Shown: positions 7,991-14,242 of the stretch, piece by piece
Layout of the letters: each line of letters starts with the position of its first letter
Numbering within the stretch: position 1 is the first letter of the stretch
DNA from: an uncultured Blautia sp.
Lineage (GTDB): Bacteria > Bacillota > Clostridia > Lachnospirales > Lachnospiraceae
DNA length: 19,003 bases
Reading direction: 5' to 3'
Assembly (NCBI GenBank): GCA_900556555.1
Contig: USPF01000045.1
Span: 1-19,003, forward strand
Notes under the pieces: model-generated
What the model saw: only the letters and a program-made list of their open reading frames with translations
The model's database searches: none
Told to the model about the DNA's origin: nothing
Program-made: the position numbers and the translations under genes

Positions 7991-8675
7991 CTCCCCACAC
8001 CACCTTTAAATATTTTGGTTCCTTTGGGTTAATCTCGATTTTTTCACGGATGTTCCGCACATGAACCATAACGGTTTCTGTGTTTACTGCCCGTTCATTC
8101 CAGACACGCTCATAGATTTCGTCTGCAGAGAATACCCTTCCAGGATTTTTTATAAGAAGCAATAAAATTTTGAACTCCATTGGAGTCATTTTTACAGGAA
8201 CATCATCCACCCGTACCTCAAAAGTATTTTCATTTACTTCAAGGCCGCCCATAGTGTAAATGGTGTCTGTCTGTGCCTGTTCCTGTGCTTGAAGCTTTTC
8301 CATGAAACGTTTATATCTTCGCATCTGAGAATTTACTCTGGCCATCAGCTCCATAGGAGTAAATGGTTTGGTTACATAATCATCTGCACCGATATTTAAT
8401 CCCATGACTTTGTCTACTTCCTCTGACTTTGCAGAGAGCATAATGACTGGAAAATCATGTTTTTCCCGCAGTTTCATGGTCATGGTAATGCCGTCCATAC
8501 GGGGCATCATAATATCTACAATGGCCAGATGAATCTCTTCTTTTTCAAGAGTTTCCAGCCCCTCGATTCCGTCAGATGCCATAAACACCTGATAGCCCTG
8601 GCTCTTTAGATAGATTCCAACACCCTCCCGTATGTCTTTATCGTCTTCTACGATTAAAATGTGATTCATTTCCAT
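7962..8675 (-). CDS. OmpR/PhoB-family response regulator
   Basis: 237 residues. The receiver domain spans about residues 4-118, with Asp11/Asp12, the phosphoacceptor Asp54 (VDIMMPRMDG), Ser81 and Lys103 (TKPF). A winged-helix DNA-binding domain lies at about 137-233, including the recognition-helix region RAVNTETVMVHVRNIREKI. The length is standard for the family. The start ATG 8675 follows AGGAG (8684-8688). The gene precedes and overlaps its kinase gene, as in many Clostridia VanR/VanS-like pairs, but no resistance or target genes adjoin it. The nearest possible targets are its own promoter and the two flanking operons. Confidence 0.95.
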   Translation of the reverse strand: MEMNHILIVEDDKDIREGVGIYLKSQGYQVFMASDGIEGLETLEKEEIHLAIVDIMMPRMDGITMTMKLREKHDFPVIMLSAKSEEVDKVMGLNIGADDYVTKPFTPMELMARVNSQMRRYKRFMEKLQAQEQAQTDTIYTMGGLEVNENTFEVRVDDVPVKMTPMEFKILLLLIKNPGRVFSADEIYERVWNERAVNTETVMVHVRNIREKIEINPKEPKYLKVVWGVGYKIEKLS

Positions 8676-8714
8676 AATCTTATCTCCTGTTCTTTTTTAC
8701 AATTGTTATAGTAA

Positions 8715-8742
8715 AGTATAAAGTTTAAAAGTAATGTGTAAA
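8715..8742 (-). promoter_or_regulatory. Promoter of the two-component operon
   Basis: On the minus strand: TTTACA (8742-8737), a 16-base spacer and TATACT (8720-8715), about 40 bases before the response regulator start. The region is very A/T-rich and contains three ACTTT copies spaced 8 and 7 bases apart, which might be binding sites for the regulator; that spacing is irregular and the support is weak. Confidence 0.6.
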
Positions 8743-8767
8743 AAAACGAAAGAATTTTTAAAGAAAT

Positions 8768-8800
8768 GGCTGTTACACTATGAAGTCTAGCGTAACAGCC
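8768..8800 (-). terminator. Terminator-like hairpin after aroC
   Basis: A perfect 9-bp stem (8768-8776 with 8792-8800), extendable by three inner pairs after one mismatch. It lies 13 bases beyond the aroC stop on the minus strand. The following bases are T-rich but interrupted (ATTTCTTT), so termination may be partial, and leakage would run into the two-component operon. Confidence 0.65.
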
Positions 8801-8813
8801 TTGTGATAGAAGC

Positions 8814-9917
8814 TTACTTTCTGAAAAAATCCTTTATTTTATCCATGCGGGTGGTCATACTGCCAAGAAGAGCATCTAAGATTACCAGTGCAGCCATGGA
8901 TTCCACCACCACTACAGCTCTTGGAACAATAATGGGGTCGTGACGGCCTTTGATTTTGATTTCAATTTCTTCACCCTGACGGTTTACCGTCTCCTGAGAA
9001 GATGCAATGGAAGGCGTTGGTTTGAAGGCAGCACGGAAGATGATTGGACAGCCATCGCTGATGCCGCCGGTGATACCACCAGAGTGATTCGTCTTTTTCG
9101 TAATCTGCCCATTTTCATTCATTCTATAAGCATCATTGTTATGTAAACCAGTGGATTGAGCTACTTTCATGCCATCTCCAATTTCAAAGCCTTTTACAGC
9201 ACCGATGGAGAACATGGCTTTCGCCAGTGCTGCATCCAGTTTTTCAAAGGCTGGTTCTCCAAGGCCAGATGGAACACCAGTGATGACACATTCTACCATT
9301 CCACCGGAAGAGTTGGTTTCTTTCATGCATTGTTCCAGATAAGTCTGTGCTTTTTTGGCTGCCTGTGCATCGGGCATATATAAGGCATTTTTGGTGATTT
9401 CTTCTGGATTAAATGCATCACGGTCAATGGTCACAGGACCTATGGAGAGAGTATAGGTGCAGAAGCTGATTCCAAGTTCCTTTAGAATCTTGGCAGCAAC
9501 AGCCCCGGCAGCCACACGGCCGATAGTTTCTCTTCCAGAAGAACGGCCGCCTCCCCGGTAATCCCGGAAACCGTATTTCCGATCATAGTTTAAGTCTGCG
9601 TGTCCCGGGCGGTAATAATCAGCAATTTCGCTGTAATCCTGAGAACGCTGGTCAGTGTTTGAAACCATGAGGGAGATGGGCGTTCCGGTGGTCTTTCCTT
9701 CAAAAACGCCAGAGAGAATCTCTACTTGATCCCCTTCTTTTCGCTGGGTGGTGAATTTGGACTGGCCTGGCTTACGGCGGTCCAGATAGCACTGAATGTC
9801 TTCTTCGCAAAGAGGAAGACCGGCAGGACAACCGTCAATCACAACACCGATTCCTTTTCCGTGAGATTCCCCCCAGGTTGTGATTTTTAATATATTTCCA
9901 AATGTAGAGCCGTACAT
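8814..9917 (-). CDS. aroC: Chorismate synthase
   Basis: 367 residues, the usual length. It converts 5-enolpyruvylshikimate-3-phosphate to chorismate with reduced FMN, the last step of the shikimate pathway. Signature motifs are GESHG (16-20), RPGHAD (103-108) and RGGGRSSGRET (121-131), and the C-terminal half has the conserved GGISDG region and the FKPTPSI stretch. The start ATG 9917 has AAGGAGG (9927-9933), which overlaps the stop codon of the DUF1294 gene. It is the last gene of a four-gene minus-strand operon. Its product is the substrate of the PabAB enzyme encoded about 5 kb away in this window. Confidence 0.98.
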   Translation of the reverse strand: MYGSTFGNILKITTWGESHGKGIGVVIDGCPAGLPLCEEDIQCYLDRRKPGQSKFTTQRKEGDQVEILSGVFEGKTTGTPISLMVSNTDQRSQDYSEIADYYRPGHADLNYDRKYGFRDYRGGGRSSGRETIGRVAAGAVAAKILKELGISFCTYTLSIGPVTIDRDAFNPEEITKNALYMPDAQAAKKAQTYLEQCMKETNSSGGMVECVITGVPSGLGEPAFEKLDAALAKAMFSIGAVKGFEIGDGMKVAQSTGLHNNDAYRMNENGQITKKTNHSGGITGGISDGCPIIFRAAFKPTPSIASSQETVNRQGEEIEIKIKGRHDPIIVPRAVVVVESMAALVILDALLGSMTTRMDKIKDFFRK

Positions 9918-9933
9918 AAGGGCAAACCTCCTT

Positions 9934-10203
9934 TTAAAATACAGTATATAAAATCACGGCAGCAATAGCCTGGATGATCAGAATAATAGGTAATCCAAGA
10001 GAGAATTTCGGATGCCTGGTCTTGTGATGGAAGAGACGCATACCGCAGATGGCACCAAGAGAGCCGCCGCAGACGGCAATGCCAAGAAGCGTATTTTCGG
10101 AAATTCTCCATTGGTTTGTTCTGGCTTTCTGCTTATCTACTCCGAAGCAGATAAATGCCAGAAGGTTTACAACAATCAGGTACATTACAATATTTTTAAC
10201 CAA
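9934..10203 (-). CDS. DUF1294 family small membrane protein
   Basis: 89 residues when started at TTG 10203, which has AAAGGAG upstream with nine-base spacing. A longer ATG reading (10254) would lie within the asparaginase gene and lacks a site. The motif FGVDKQKA followed by RISENTLLGIAVCGGSLGA and a FHHKTRHPKF stretch is characteristic of DUF1294 proteins. There are about three hydrophobic segments, at each end and in the middle. The function of the family is unknown. The gene begins four bases after the asparaginase stop, so the two are coupled. Confidence 0.85.
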   Translation of the reverse strand: MVKNIVMYLIVVNLLAFICFGVDKQKARTNQWRISENTLLGIAVCGGSLGAICGMRLFHHKTRHPKFSLGLPIILIIQAIAAVILYTVF

Positions 10204-10207
10204 GTGT

Positions 10208-11233
10208 TTACACTCCTTTATAGAACATGTCCTCTTCGGCTGTGCTGATTTCACCTGCCAGATTTTTGTAGAACATTTCTTCTATTTTTTTTCGTTCCCA
10301 GTGTTTTCCCAGAATCCACATAACTTTTGTAACCACAGCTTCGGTACTCATGTCACCTGCCTGGAAGACACCGGCATCCAGGGCAATCCGTCCTGTTTCA
10401 TAGAGGGACAGATTACAGCCCTCATAAGGACACTGGCTTTTTACCACCACGATCATACCCTTTTGGATGACATCCCGCAGTTCGTCAATGATTTCGGAAG
10501 ACATGGATGGGATTCCACCCATACCAAAGGCTTCTATGATTAGTCCGCGATATCCTTGTTCGTATAAAAACTGGAAAATTTTTCCGTCAAAGCCGGGCAC
10601 CAGTTTAATGAGAAATACTTTTTCCTCTAATTTCCGTTCCAGTACACAGGAGCCTTTTGGTCCCGGAATATAGGAACGGCGGATATCCAGCCCTCGGGAA
10701 TTGATTTCTCCCACATAGGGATAATTGATACTTTCAAAGGCATGGAAGCTGGTAGTCCGGACTTTGGAAGCTCTGGTTCCCAGAATTACTTTCCGGTTAA
10801 AGGCCAGAAAGACGCCTGGCATTCCGCTGCCTGCCATATGGATGGCACAACGGCAATTCTCTACAGCATCCGCCAGCGGATTCATAATAGAAAGCTGGCT
10901 TCCTGTGATGACCACAGGAATAGGGATATTCAGCAGCATAAAGGACAGGGCAGAGGACGTATAAGCCATGGTATCTGTTCCGTGGAATATTACAATTCCG
11001 TCATAAGACAGATAGTTTTCGTAAATGGTCTCTGCCATTGCCTGCCAGTTAGAAGGCTGAATATTTGCACTATCTAACTGAAATAATTCATAAAAATCTA
11101 CGTCATATAAATCTGTAATATCAGAAATATAAGATAAAATATCACTGCTGGAGAGACCAGGAATTAGTCCTTTTTCATCCTGGACACAGGCTAGAGTACC
11201 TCCTGTAGTGATGATTAAAATTTTCTTTTTCAT
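10208..11233 (-). CDS. ansA: L-asparaginase, type I (cytoplasmic)
   Basis: 341 residues without a signal peptide, matching the cytoplasmic type I enzymes. It hydrolyses asparagine to aspartate and ammonia. The first active-site motif is TTGGTLA, with the probable nucleophile Thr13; the second is HGTDT (83-87), giving Thr85 and Asp86. The start ATG 11233 overlaps the methyltransferase stop codon in an ATGA arrangement, so translation is coupled. Glutaminase side activity or Gln-specific relatives cannot be excluded from sequence alone. Confidence 0.93.
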   Translation of the reverse strand: MKKKILIITTGGTLACVQDEKGLIPGLSSSDILSYISDITDLYDVDFYELFQLDSANIQPSNWQAMAETIYENYLSYDGIVIFHGTDTMAYTSSALSFMLLNIPIPVVITGSQLSIMNPLADAVENCRCAIHMAGSGMPGVFLAFNRKVILGTRASKVRTTSFHAFESINYPYVGEINSRGLDIRRSYIPGPKGSCVLERKLEEKVFLIKLVPGFDGKIFQFLYEQGYRGLIIEAFGMGGIPSMSSEIIDELRDVIQKGMIVVVKSQCPYEGCNLSLYETGRIALDAGVFQAGDMSTEAVVTKVMWILGKHWERKKIEEMFYKNLAGEISTAEEDMFYKGV

Positions 11234-12099
11234 AAAGTTTCACGGCTTTCCCAGCGTCCGGAAGCACCGCAGGGAAGAACCAGCCCTGTCTGGCTTACAG
11301 GAAGACCGATTTCCTGAGAATCTACGGTTCCATTGAATTTTTTTAACTCTGTTGCCAGCATGTAAGTCAGTACAGCAGGTGCAAGTCCTGTGGTGTAGGA
11401 GTTTACCAGGAAAAACAAAGGATTGTCAGAAAGAATCTGGGTACAAAGCTTGATGAGGGGATGAATGGCTTCCTCAATTTTCCAGATTTCTCCCTTTGGA
11501 CCTCTTCCGTAGGAAGGAGGATCCATGATGATAGCATCATATTTATTTCCTCTGCGGATTTCCCGCTCTACAAATTTCACACAATCATCTACCAGCCAGC
11601 GGATGGGGGCATCCTTCAAGCCAGAAGAAACAGCATTTTCTTTTGCCCAGGCTACCATACCCTTAGATGCATCTACGTGAGTAACAGAAGCTCCGGCAGC
11701 GGCAGCAGCCAAAGTAGCACCTCCGGTATAGGCGAAGAGATTCAGGACTTTGACAGGACGTCCGGCATTTCTGATTTTTTCAGAAAACCAGTCCCAGTTT
11801 GCAGCCTGCTCTGGGAAGAGCCCGGTATGTTTAAAACTGAAAGGTTTTAAGTTAAAAGTCAAGGTCTTGTACTGGATGGTCCACTGTTCTGGTAAATCGA
11901 AAAATTCCCATTCACCGCCGCCCTTTTTGCTGCGGTGATAGTGGCCGTTCATGTTTTTCCATCCTTTGTGTGTTTTTGGAGTGTCCCAGATAACCTGCGG
12001 GTCCGGACGGACAAGGAGATAGTCTCCCCAGCGTTCCAGTTTTTCTCCTTTTGAAGTATCTATGATTTCATAATCTTTCCATTGATCAGCAATCCACAT
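11230..12099 (-). CDS. Class I SAM-dependent methyltransferase, RlmI/RlmK-like C-terminal domain type
   Basis: 289 residues. The SAM-binding motif I is VLNLFAYTGGATLAAAAAG (118-136), the ribose-binding acidic residue is Asp143 (HVDASKG), and the catalytic DPPSYGRG lies at 193-200. This DPPS/Y pattern is that of COG1092-type 23S rRNA cytosine methyltransferases, but there is no N-terminal PUA domain, and the protein is about 100 residues shorter than E. coli RlmI. An RNA target is likely but unproven. I set the start at ATG 12099 because AAAGGA lies seven bases upstream; the longer reading from 12195 overlaps the promoter. It is the first gene of the operon. Confidence 0.88.
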   Translation of the reverse strand: MWIADQWKDYEIIDTSKGEKLERWGDYLLVRPDPQVIWDTPKTHKGWKNMNGHYHRSKKGGGEWEFFDLPEQWTIQYKTLTFNLKPFSFKHTGLFPEQAANWDWFSEKIRNAGRPVKVLNLFAYTGGATLAAAAAGASVTHVDASKGMVAWAKENAVSSGLKDAPIRWLVDDCVKFVEREIRRGNKYDAIIMDPPSYGRGPKGEIWKIEEAIHPLIKLCTQILSDNPLFFLVNSYTTGLAPAVLTYMLATELKKFNGTVDSQEIGLPVSQTGLVLPCGASGRWESRETL

Positions 12100-12156
12100 G
12101 GCGAAATCCTTTCTGATTTTTCTATCTATATTTGTCATTGTGTTCGTATCGCTCTT

Positions 12157-12185
12157 AGTATAGCAGAAGGAAAGGGAGCAGGCAA
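12157..12185 (-). promoter_or_regulatory. Promoter of the methyltransferase-ansA-DUF1294-aroC operon
   Basis: On the minus strand: TTGCCT (12185-12180), a 17-base spacer ending in TGC, and TATACT (12162-12157), an extended -10 promoter. It starts transcription about 50-60 bases before the methyltransferase ATG. Both boxes and the TGC extension resemble the promoter at 13122-13150. Confidence 0.75.
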
Positions 12186-12238
12186 GCAATACCATTATTG
12201 GAGGCTGGGATTTTTATGTCGGTCTCAGGTATTCTGTC

Positions 12239-12480
12239 TTAATTCTCTGTTTCCTCCCAGATCTGCTGTACCTCCTCTTCTGGAAGCTGTAATTTCCTTG
12301 CGGTTTCGCCTATGGTCATCCCCTATCTCAGAAGCTTGATGATCTGGATTACTTCGGTACGGCCTTGCTGCATCAGCTGGTCTGATTCTAGTTCTAATAC
12401 TTTTCCACCCATGACATCACCAAATCCTTTCCTGTTTTTTTATATACAGCCAGTTCATCAGCCTTCTTTCATGCGGGATT
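12239..12480 (-). pseudogene. Decayed C-terminal relic, probably of a Rpn-type (PD-(D/E)XK) gene
   Basis: On the minus strand, a coherent protein-like frame runs from about 12439 to the TAA at 12241. It includes VLELESDQLMQQGRTEV, then QIIKLLR, an in-frame TAG (12325-12323), and then GMTIGETARKLQLPEEEVQQ, ending EETEN. The composition, the Gln/Gly-rich linker and a helix-turn-helix-like tail are like the C-termini of Rpn family putative transposases of Clostridia. A second open frame (KKADELAVYKKTGKD) joins upstream only through a frameshift. No N-terminal catalytic part is left. The assignment to the family is by resemblance and is not certain. Confidence 0.55.
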
Positions 12481-12494
12481 CACTTTATTTCTTA

Positions 12495-12785
12495 TAGGTC
12501 ACTCGTTTTTTTCAAATCCCATATTTTAGTCTACTTTTTCAGGGCGTAAATAGGCTAAAGATTTTATTCTTTGTATTTCCACTTACTTTTTTTCTTCGCA
12601 GATAGGCTAGATTTTTTATACGGTGTATTAAAGCCTACCTTTATTATGGCAAAGGTAGGCTTTAAGGATGATTTTTTATTTTTCTACCTATATGGGCTTG
12701 TTTTTGGTAGGCCACCAGGAACTTTTTTTCATTTCCCACCTATTCGCCCTACTTTTTTGTAGGCCATAATGTTTGTTATGCAGGA
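12495..12785. repeat. Diverged tandem array with a 52-base period
   Basis: TAGGC begins at 12551, 12603, 12656, 12708 and 12760, giving steps of 52, 53, 52 and 52. A weaker first copy, TAGGT, lies at 12495. Each unit has a T-rich run after TAGGC, then a (C/T)CAC(C/T)TA- or CTACC-like block about 20-30 bases before the next TAGGC, then a second T-run. The last two full units align without gaps at offset 52 (12684-12714 with 12736-12766). Copies are imperfect, so the array looks old. CCTAC and GTAGG within a unit can pair, most strongly at 12628-12665. No protein frame runs through it. Confidence 0.75.
12628..12665. other. Perfect 15-bp hairpin inside the repeat array
   Basis: Bases 12628-12642 pair with 12651-12665 without mismatch around an eight-base loop. 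The arms carry GCCTACC and GGTAGGC, the recurring words of the 52-base repeat. A T-rich stretch (12672-12683) follows after six bases, so it could act as a weak terminator for plus-strand transcripts, but no gene lies upstream on that strand. Confidence 0.6.
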
Positions 12786-12789
12786 TTTC

Positions 12790-13121
12790 GCTTATCTTTT
12801 ATGTAATGAAATTAGTTTCTGCGGTGTTATCTCCTTCCCAGTTTGAAAAATGAATCGAATTATTTTGTTACTTAATACTACATAGGAAGAAAATAGAAGA
12901 CACAACATTCTTCTTTACTAAAGCTCCCGAAAGATTGACAGAATTATGGAAGAGGATTAGAATATATTTATCGGCAATGTGCTGTGTCAGAGAAGAAAAT
13001 TTTCATTTCGTAAATGTATTCCCGCTATTTCAGAATAGCATCTTTATCCACAACTCAGTGGGAAATTCGGCGTATAGATTTTAAAATGGTAAAAAGAGAA
13101 GAAAGGACTCGGTAAAGAACA
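12790..13121. other. Intergenic stretch without a recognisable gene
   Basis: About 330 A/T-rich bases. I see only a 6-bp stem around TCAG (13024-13039), a CCAC/GTGG mini-stem near 13048-13061, and an unconvincing open frame without a start. It may be decayed sequence belonging to the same island as the relic and repeat array. Confidence 0.5.
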
Positions 13122-13150
13122 TTGCCTGTAGAACTCTTTTTTGCTATATT
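13122..13150 (+). promoter_or_regulatory. Promoter of the Rpn-like gene
   Basis: TTGCCT (13122-13127), a 17-base spacer ending in TGC, and TATATT (13145-13150). Transcription should start near 13157, which places the hairpin 13168-13197 about ten bases from the RNA 5' end. Confidence 0.7.
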
Positions 13151-13167
13151 GTAAGCAGGGAGTTTTC

Positions 13168-13197
13168 TTTGTACACTTTTTACCGTAAAGGTACAAA
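13168..13197 (+). promoter_or_regulatory. Hairpin covering the ribosome binding site of the Rpn-like gene
   Basis: TTTGTAC (13168-13174) pairs with GTACAAA (13191-13197), and CTTT (13176-13179) with AAAG (13187-13190). This gives 11 pairs with one bulged A and a seven-base loop. The only ribosome binding site candidate, AAAGG (13187-13191), is inside the 3' arm, and the start codon is two bases after the stem. Translation should be low unless the hairpin is opened. Confidence 0.65.
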
Positions 13198-13199
13198 AT

Positions 13200-14072
13200 A
13201 TGTCAGAAAACGAAAAGACGAAAGAAGTAGGAGAAGTTGCCTTTAAAGCGTCTCAGCATGAGGATGCAGCTTTGAAGACAGCAATGCATTTCTTTGCAGA
13301 AGAATTACTGCCTTTTTGGGGGATTGAAGGAAAGGTGGTGGGGTTTGCTCCTACAGAGCAGGTACATTTGGAGATTCAAAAGTTATATCAGGATACCAAC
13401 TTGATTATGGAGGATGGTTCTTGGAAGCATTTTGAGTTTCAGAGTAAAAATGAGGGACTTGCAGGACTGAAGAGGTTTCGTCAATATGAGGCGACAGCCA
13501 GCAGACAGTATGGTGTAAGTGTTATCACGTATGTGCTTTTTTCCGGGAAGATACAAAATCCTATGACGGAATTTACAGAGGGAATTAACACCTATCGTAT
13601 CATACCAATCATTATGAAGAAGGAAAATGCAGACATTTTTCTGAAAGAATTGCTTGAGAAAAAGAATGCAGAGAAACCCATTACAAGAGAGGAATTAGTG
13701 CGTCTAACCCTGTGTCCTCTTATGGGAGGAGAAATTGGGATAAAACAGAGGTTGCAGATAGCTTGTGAAATTACCAGAGGAGAAACAGCAGTCACAAAAG
13801 AAGAAATACAGAAGATAGAGGCGGTGATATACGCAATGGCAGATAAATTTTTAGAAGGTCTTGATATGGAAGAGTTTGTGGAGGGAATGAAAATGACAAG
13901 ATTAGGAGAGATGCTGGTAAAAGAAGGAGAAATAAAAGGAAAACAAGAGGGCATGAATGAAAAAGAAACAGAAATAATCAAAAATCTTCTGGGAGTTTTA
14001 GATGATGAAGTTTTAATGGAGAGATTGCATATTTCAAAAGAACGCCTGGAAGAGGTCAAGGATCAGAAATAG
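13200..14072 (+). CDS. Rpn-like PD-(D/E)XK nuclease family protein (putative transposase/recombination-promoting nuclease)
   Basis: 290 residues. Residues 57-83 carry a catalytic-core-like pattern: Asp65 or Asp72, then Glu79-x-Gln81-x-Lys83 (FEFQSK), as in the ExQ variant of PD-(D/E)XK nucleases of the Rpn/transposase_31 type. A conserved-looking FRQYEATASRQY helix follows. The C-terminus has the Lys/Glu/Gly-rich linker (EGEIKGKQEG) and a short helix-turn-helix-like end (VLMERLHISKERLEEV) common in this family. Rpn relatives nick DNA and promote RecA-independent recombination in E. coli; the role here is inferred. It has its own promoter and a structured leader. No terminal inverted repeats or target duplications were seen, so a mobile element boundary is not supported. 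Confidence 0.65.
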   Translation: MSENEKTKEVGEVAFKASQHEDAALKTAMHFFAEELLPFWGIEGKVVGFAPTEQVHLEIQKLYQDTNLIMEDGSWKHFEFQSKNEGLAGLKRFRQYEATASRQYGVSVITYVLFSGKIQNPMTEFTEGINTYRIIPIIMKKENADIFLKELLEKKNAEKPITREELVRLTLCPLMGGEIGIKQRLQIACEITRGETAVTKEEIQKIEAVIYAMADKFLEGLDMEEFVEGMKMTRLGEMLVKEGEIKGKQEGMNEKETEIIKNLLGVLDDEVLMERLHISKERLEEVKDQK

Positions 14073-14085
14073 AGATAAAAAGAAA

Positions 14086-14115
14086 TAGACAGTCCTGACA
14101 CACCTATGGTACAAT
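14086..14115 (+). promoter_or_regulatory. Promoter of the pab operon
   Basis: TAGACA (14086-14091), an 18-base spacer and TACAAT (14110-14115) with a TGG extension just before it. Transcription should start near 14122, giving a leader of about 120 bases before pabA. CACACCT (14099-14105) and AGGTGTG (14133-14139) form an inverted repeat around the -10 region and start site. Confidence 0.65.
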
Positions 14116-14151
14116 GAGACAACAAAAATATCAGGTGTGCCCGATACTCGG

Positions 14152-14207
14152 AAGACTGCCGGAAAAGGTTCTTAAAATAGAAGAGCCTTTTTTGGCAGTC
14201 TTTTTTT
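14152..14207 (+). terminator. Leader terminator upstream of pabA (possible attenuator)
   Basis: Bases 14152-14173 pair continuously with 14181-14202: 22 pairs including three G-U, around the loop AAAATAG, with the T-run 14201-14207 overlapping the stem foot. It is a strong intrinsic terminator. It lies 80 bases after the Rpn-like gene but also downstream of the only visible pab promoter and 36 bases before the pabA ATG, with no room for another promoter. It can therefore stop pab transcription. I found no T-box, THF-riboswitch or TRAP-type signature and no clear competing antiterminator. Confidence 0.85.
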
Positions 14208-14242
14208 CCGTAAAAAGGGATGCCAGTAAAAAGGAGAACAGC

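Noticed and set aside
12100..12195. N-terminal extension of the methyltransferase
   Set aside because: The extra residues lie over the predicted promoter, and the ATG at 12099 has a good ribosome binding site.
12495..12785. CRISPR-like periodic repeats
   Set aside because: The period is regular but the repeats are strongly diverged, spacers cannot be separated from repeats, and no cas genes are present.
13024..13039. 6-bp stem with a TCAG loop
   Set aside because: It is short, has no T-run and no nearby gene end; such stems are expected by chance.
13044..13052. TTATCCACA, an exact DnaA-box match
   Set aside because: It is a single copy with no cluster, no A/T-rich unwinding repeat and no dnaA or dnaN gene nearby, so an origin is not supported.
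12854..13084. Open frame of about 76 codons without an early start
   Set aside because: It has no ATG near its beginning, no ribosome binding site, and a composition unlike a known protein; it is probably chance in A/T-rich DNA.
13200..14072. Insertion sequence carrying the Rpn-like gene
   Set aside because: No terminal inverted repeats or flanking target duplications could be found around the gene.
14114..14242. Leader reading frame fused in frame to pabA
   Set aside because: Its ATG lies within the promoter -10 box, it has no ribosome binding site, and it would translate through the terminator hairpin; the family's conserved N-terminus begins at 14243.
14116..14242. T-box or known riboswitch in the pabA leader
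   Set aside because: The leader is only about 120 bases, with no T-box sequence, no specifier loop and no THF-riboswitch core.
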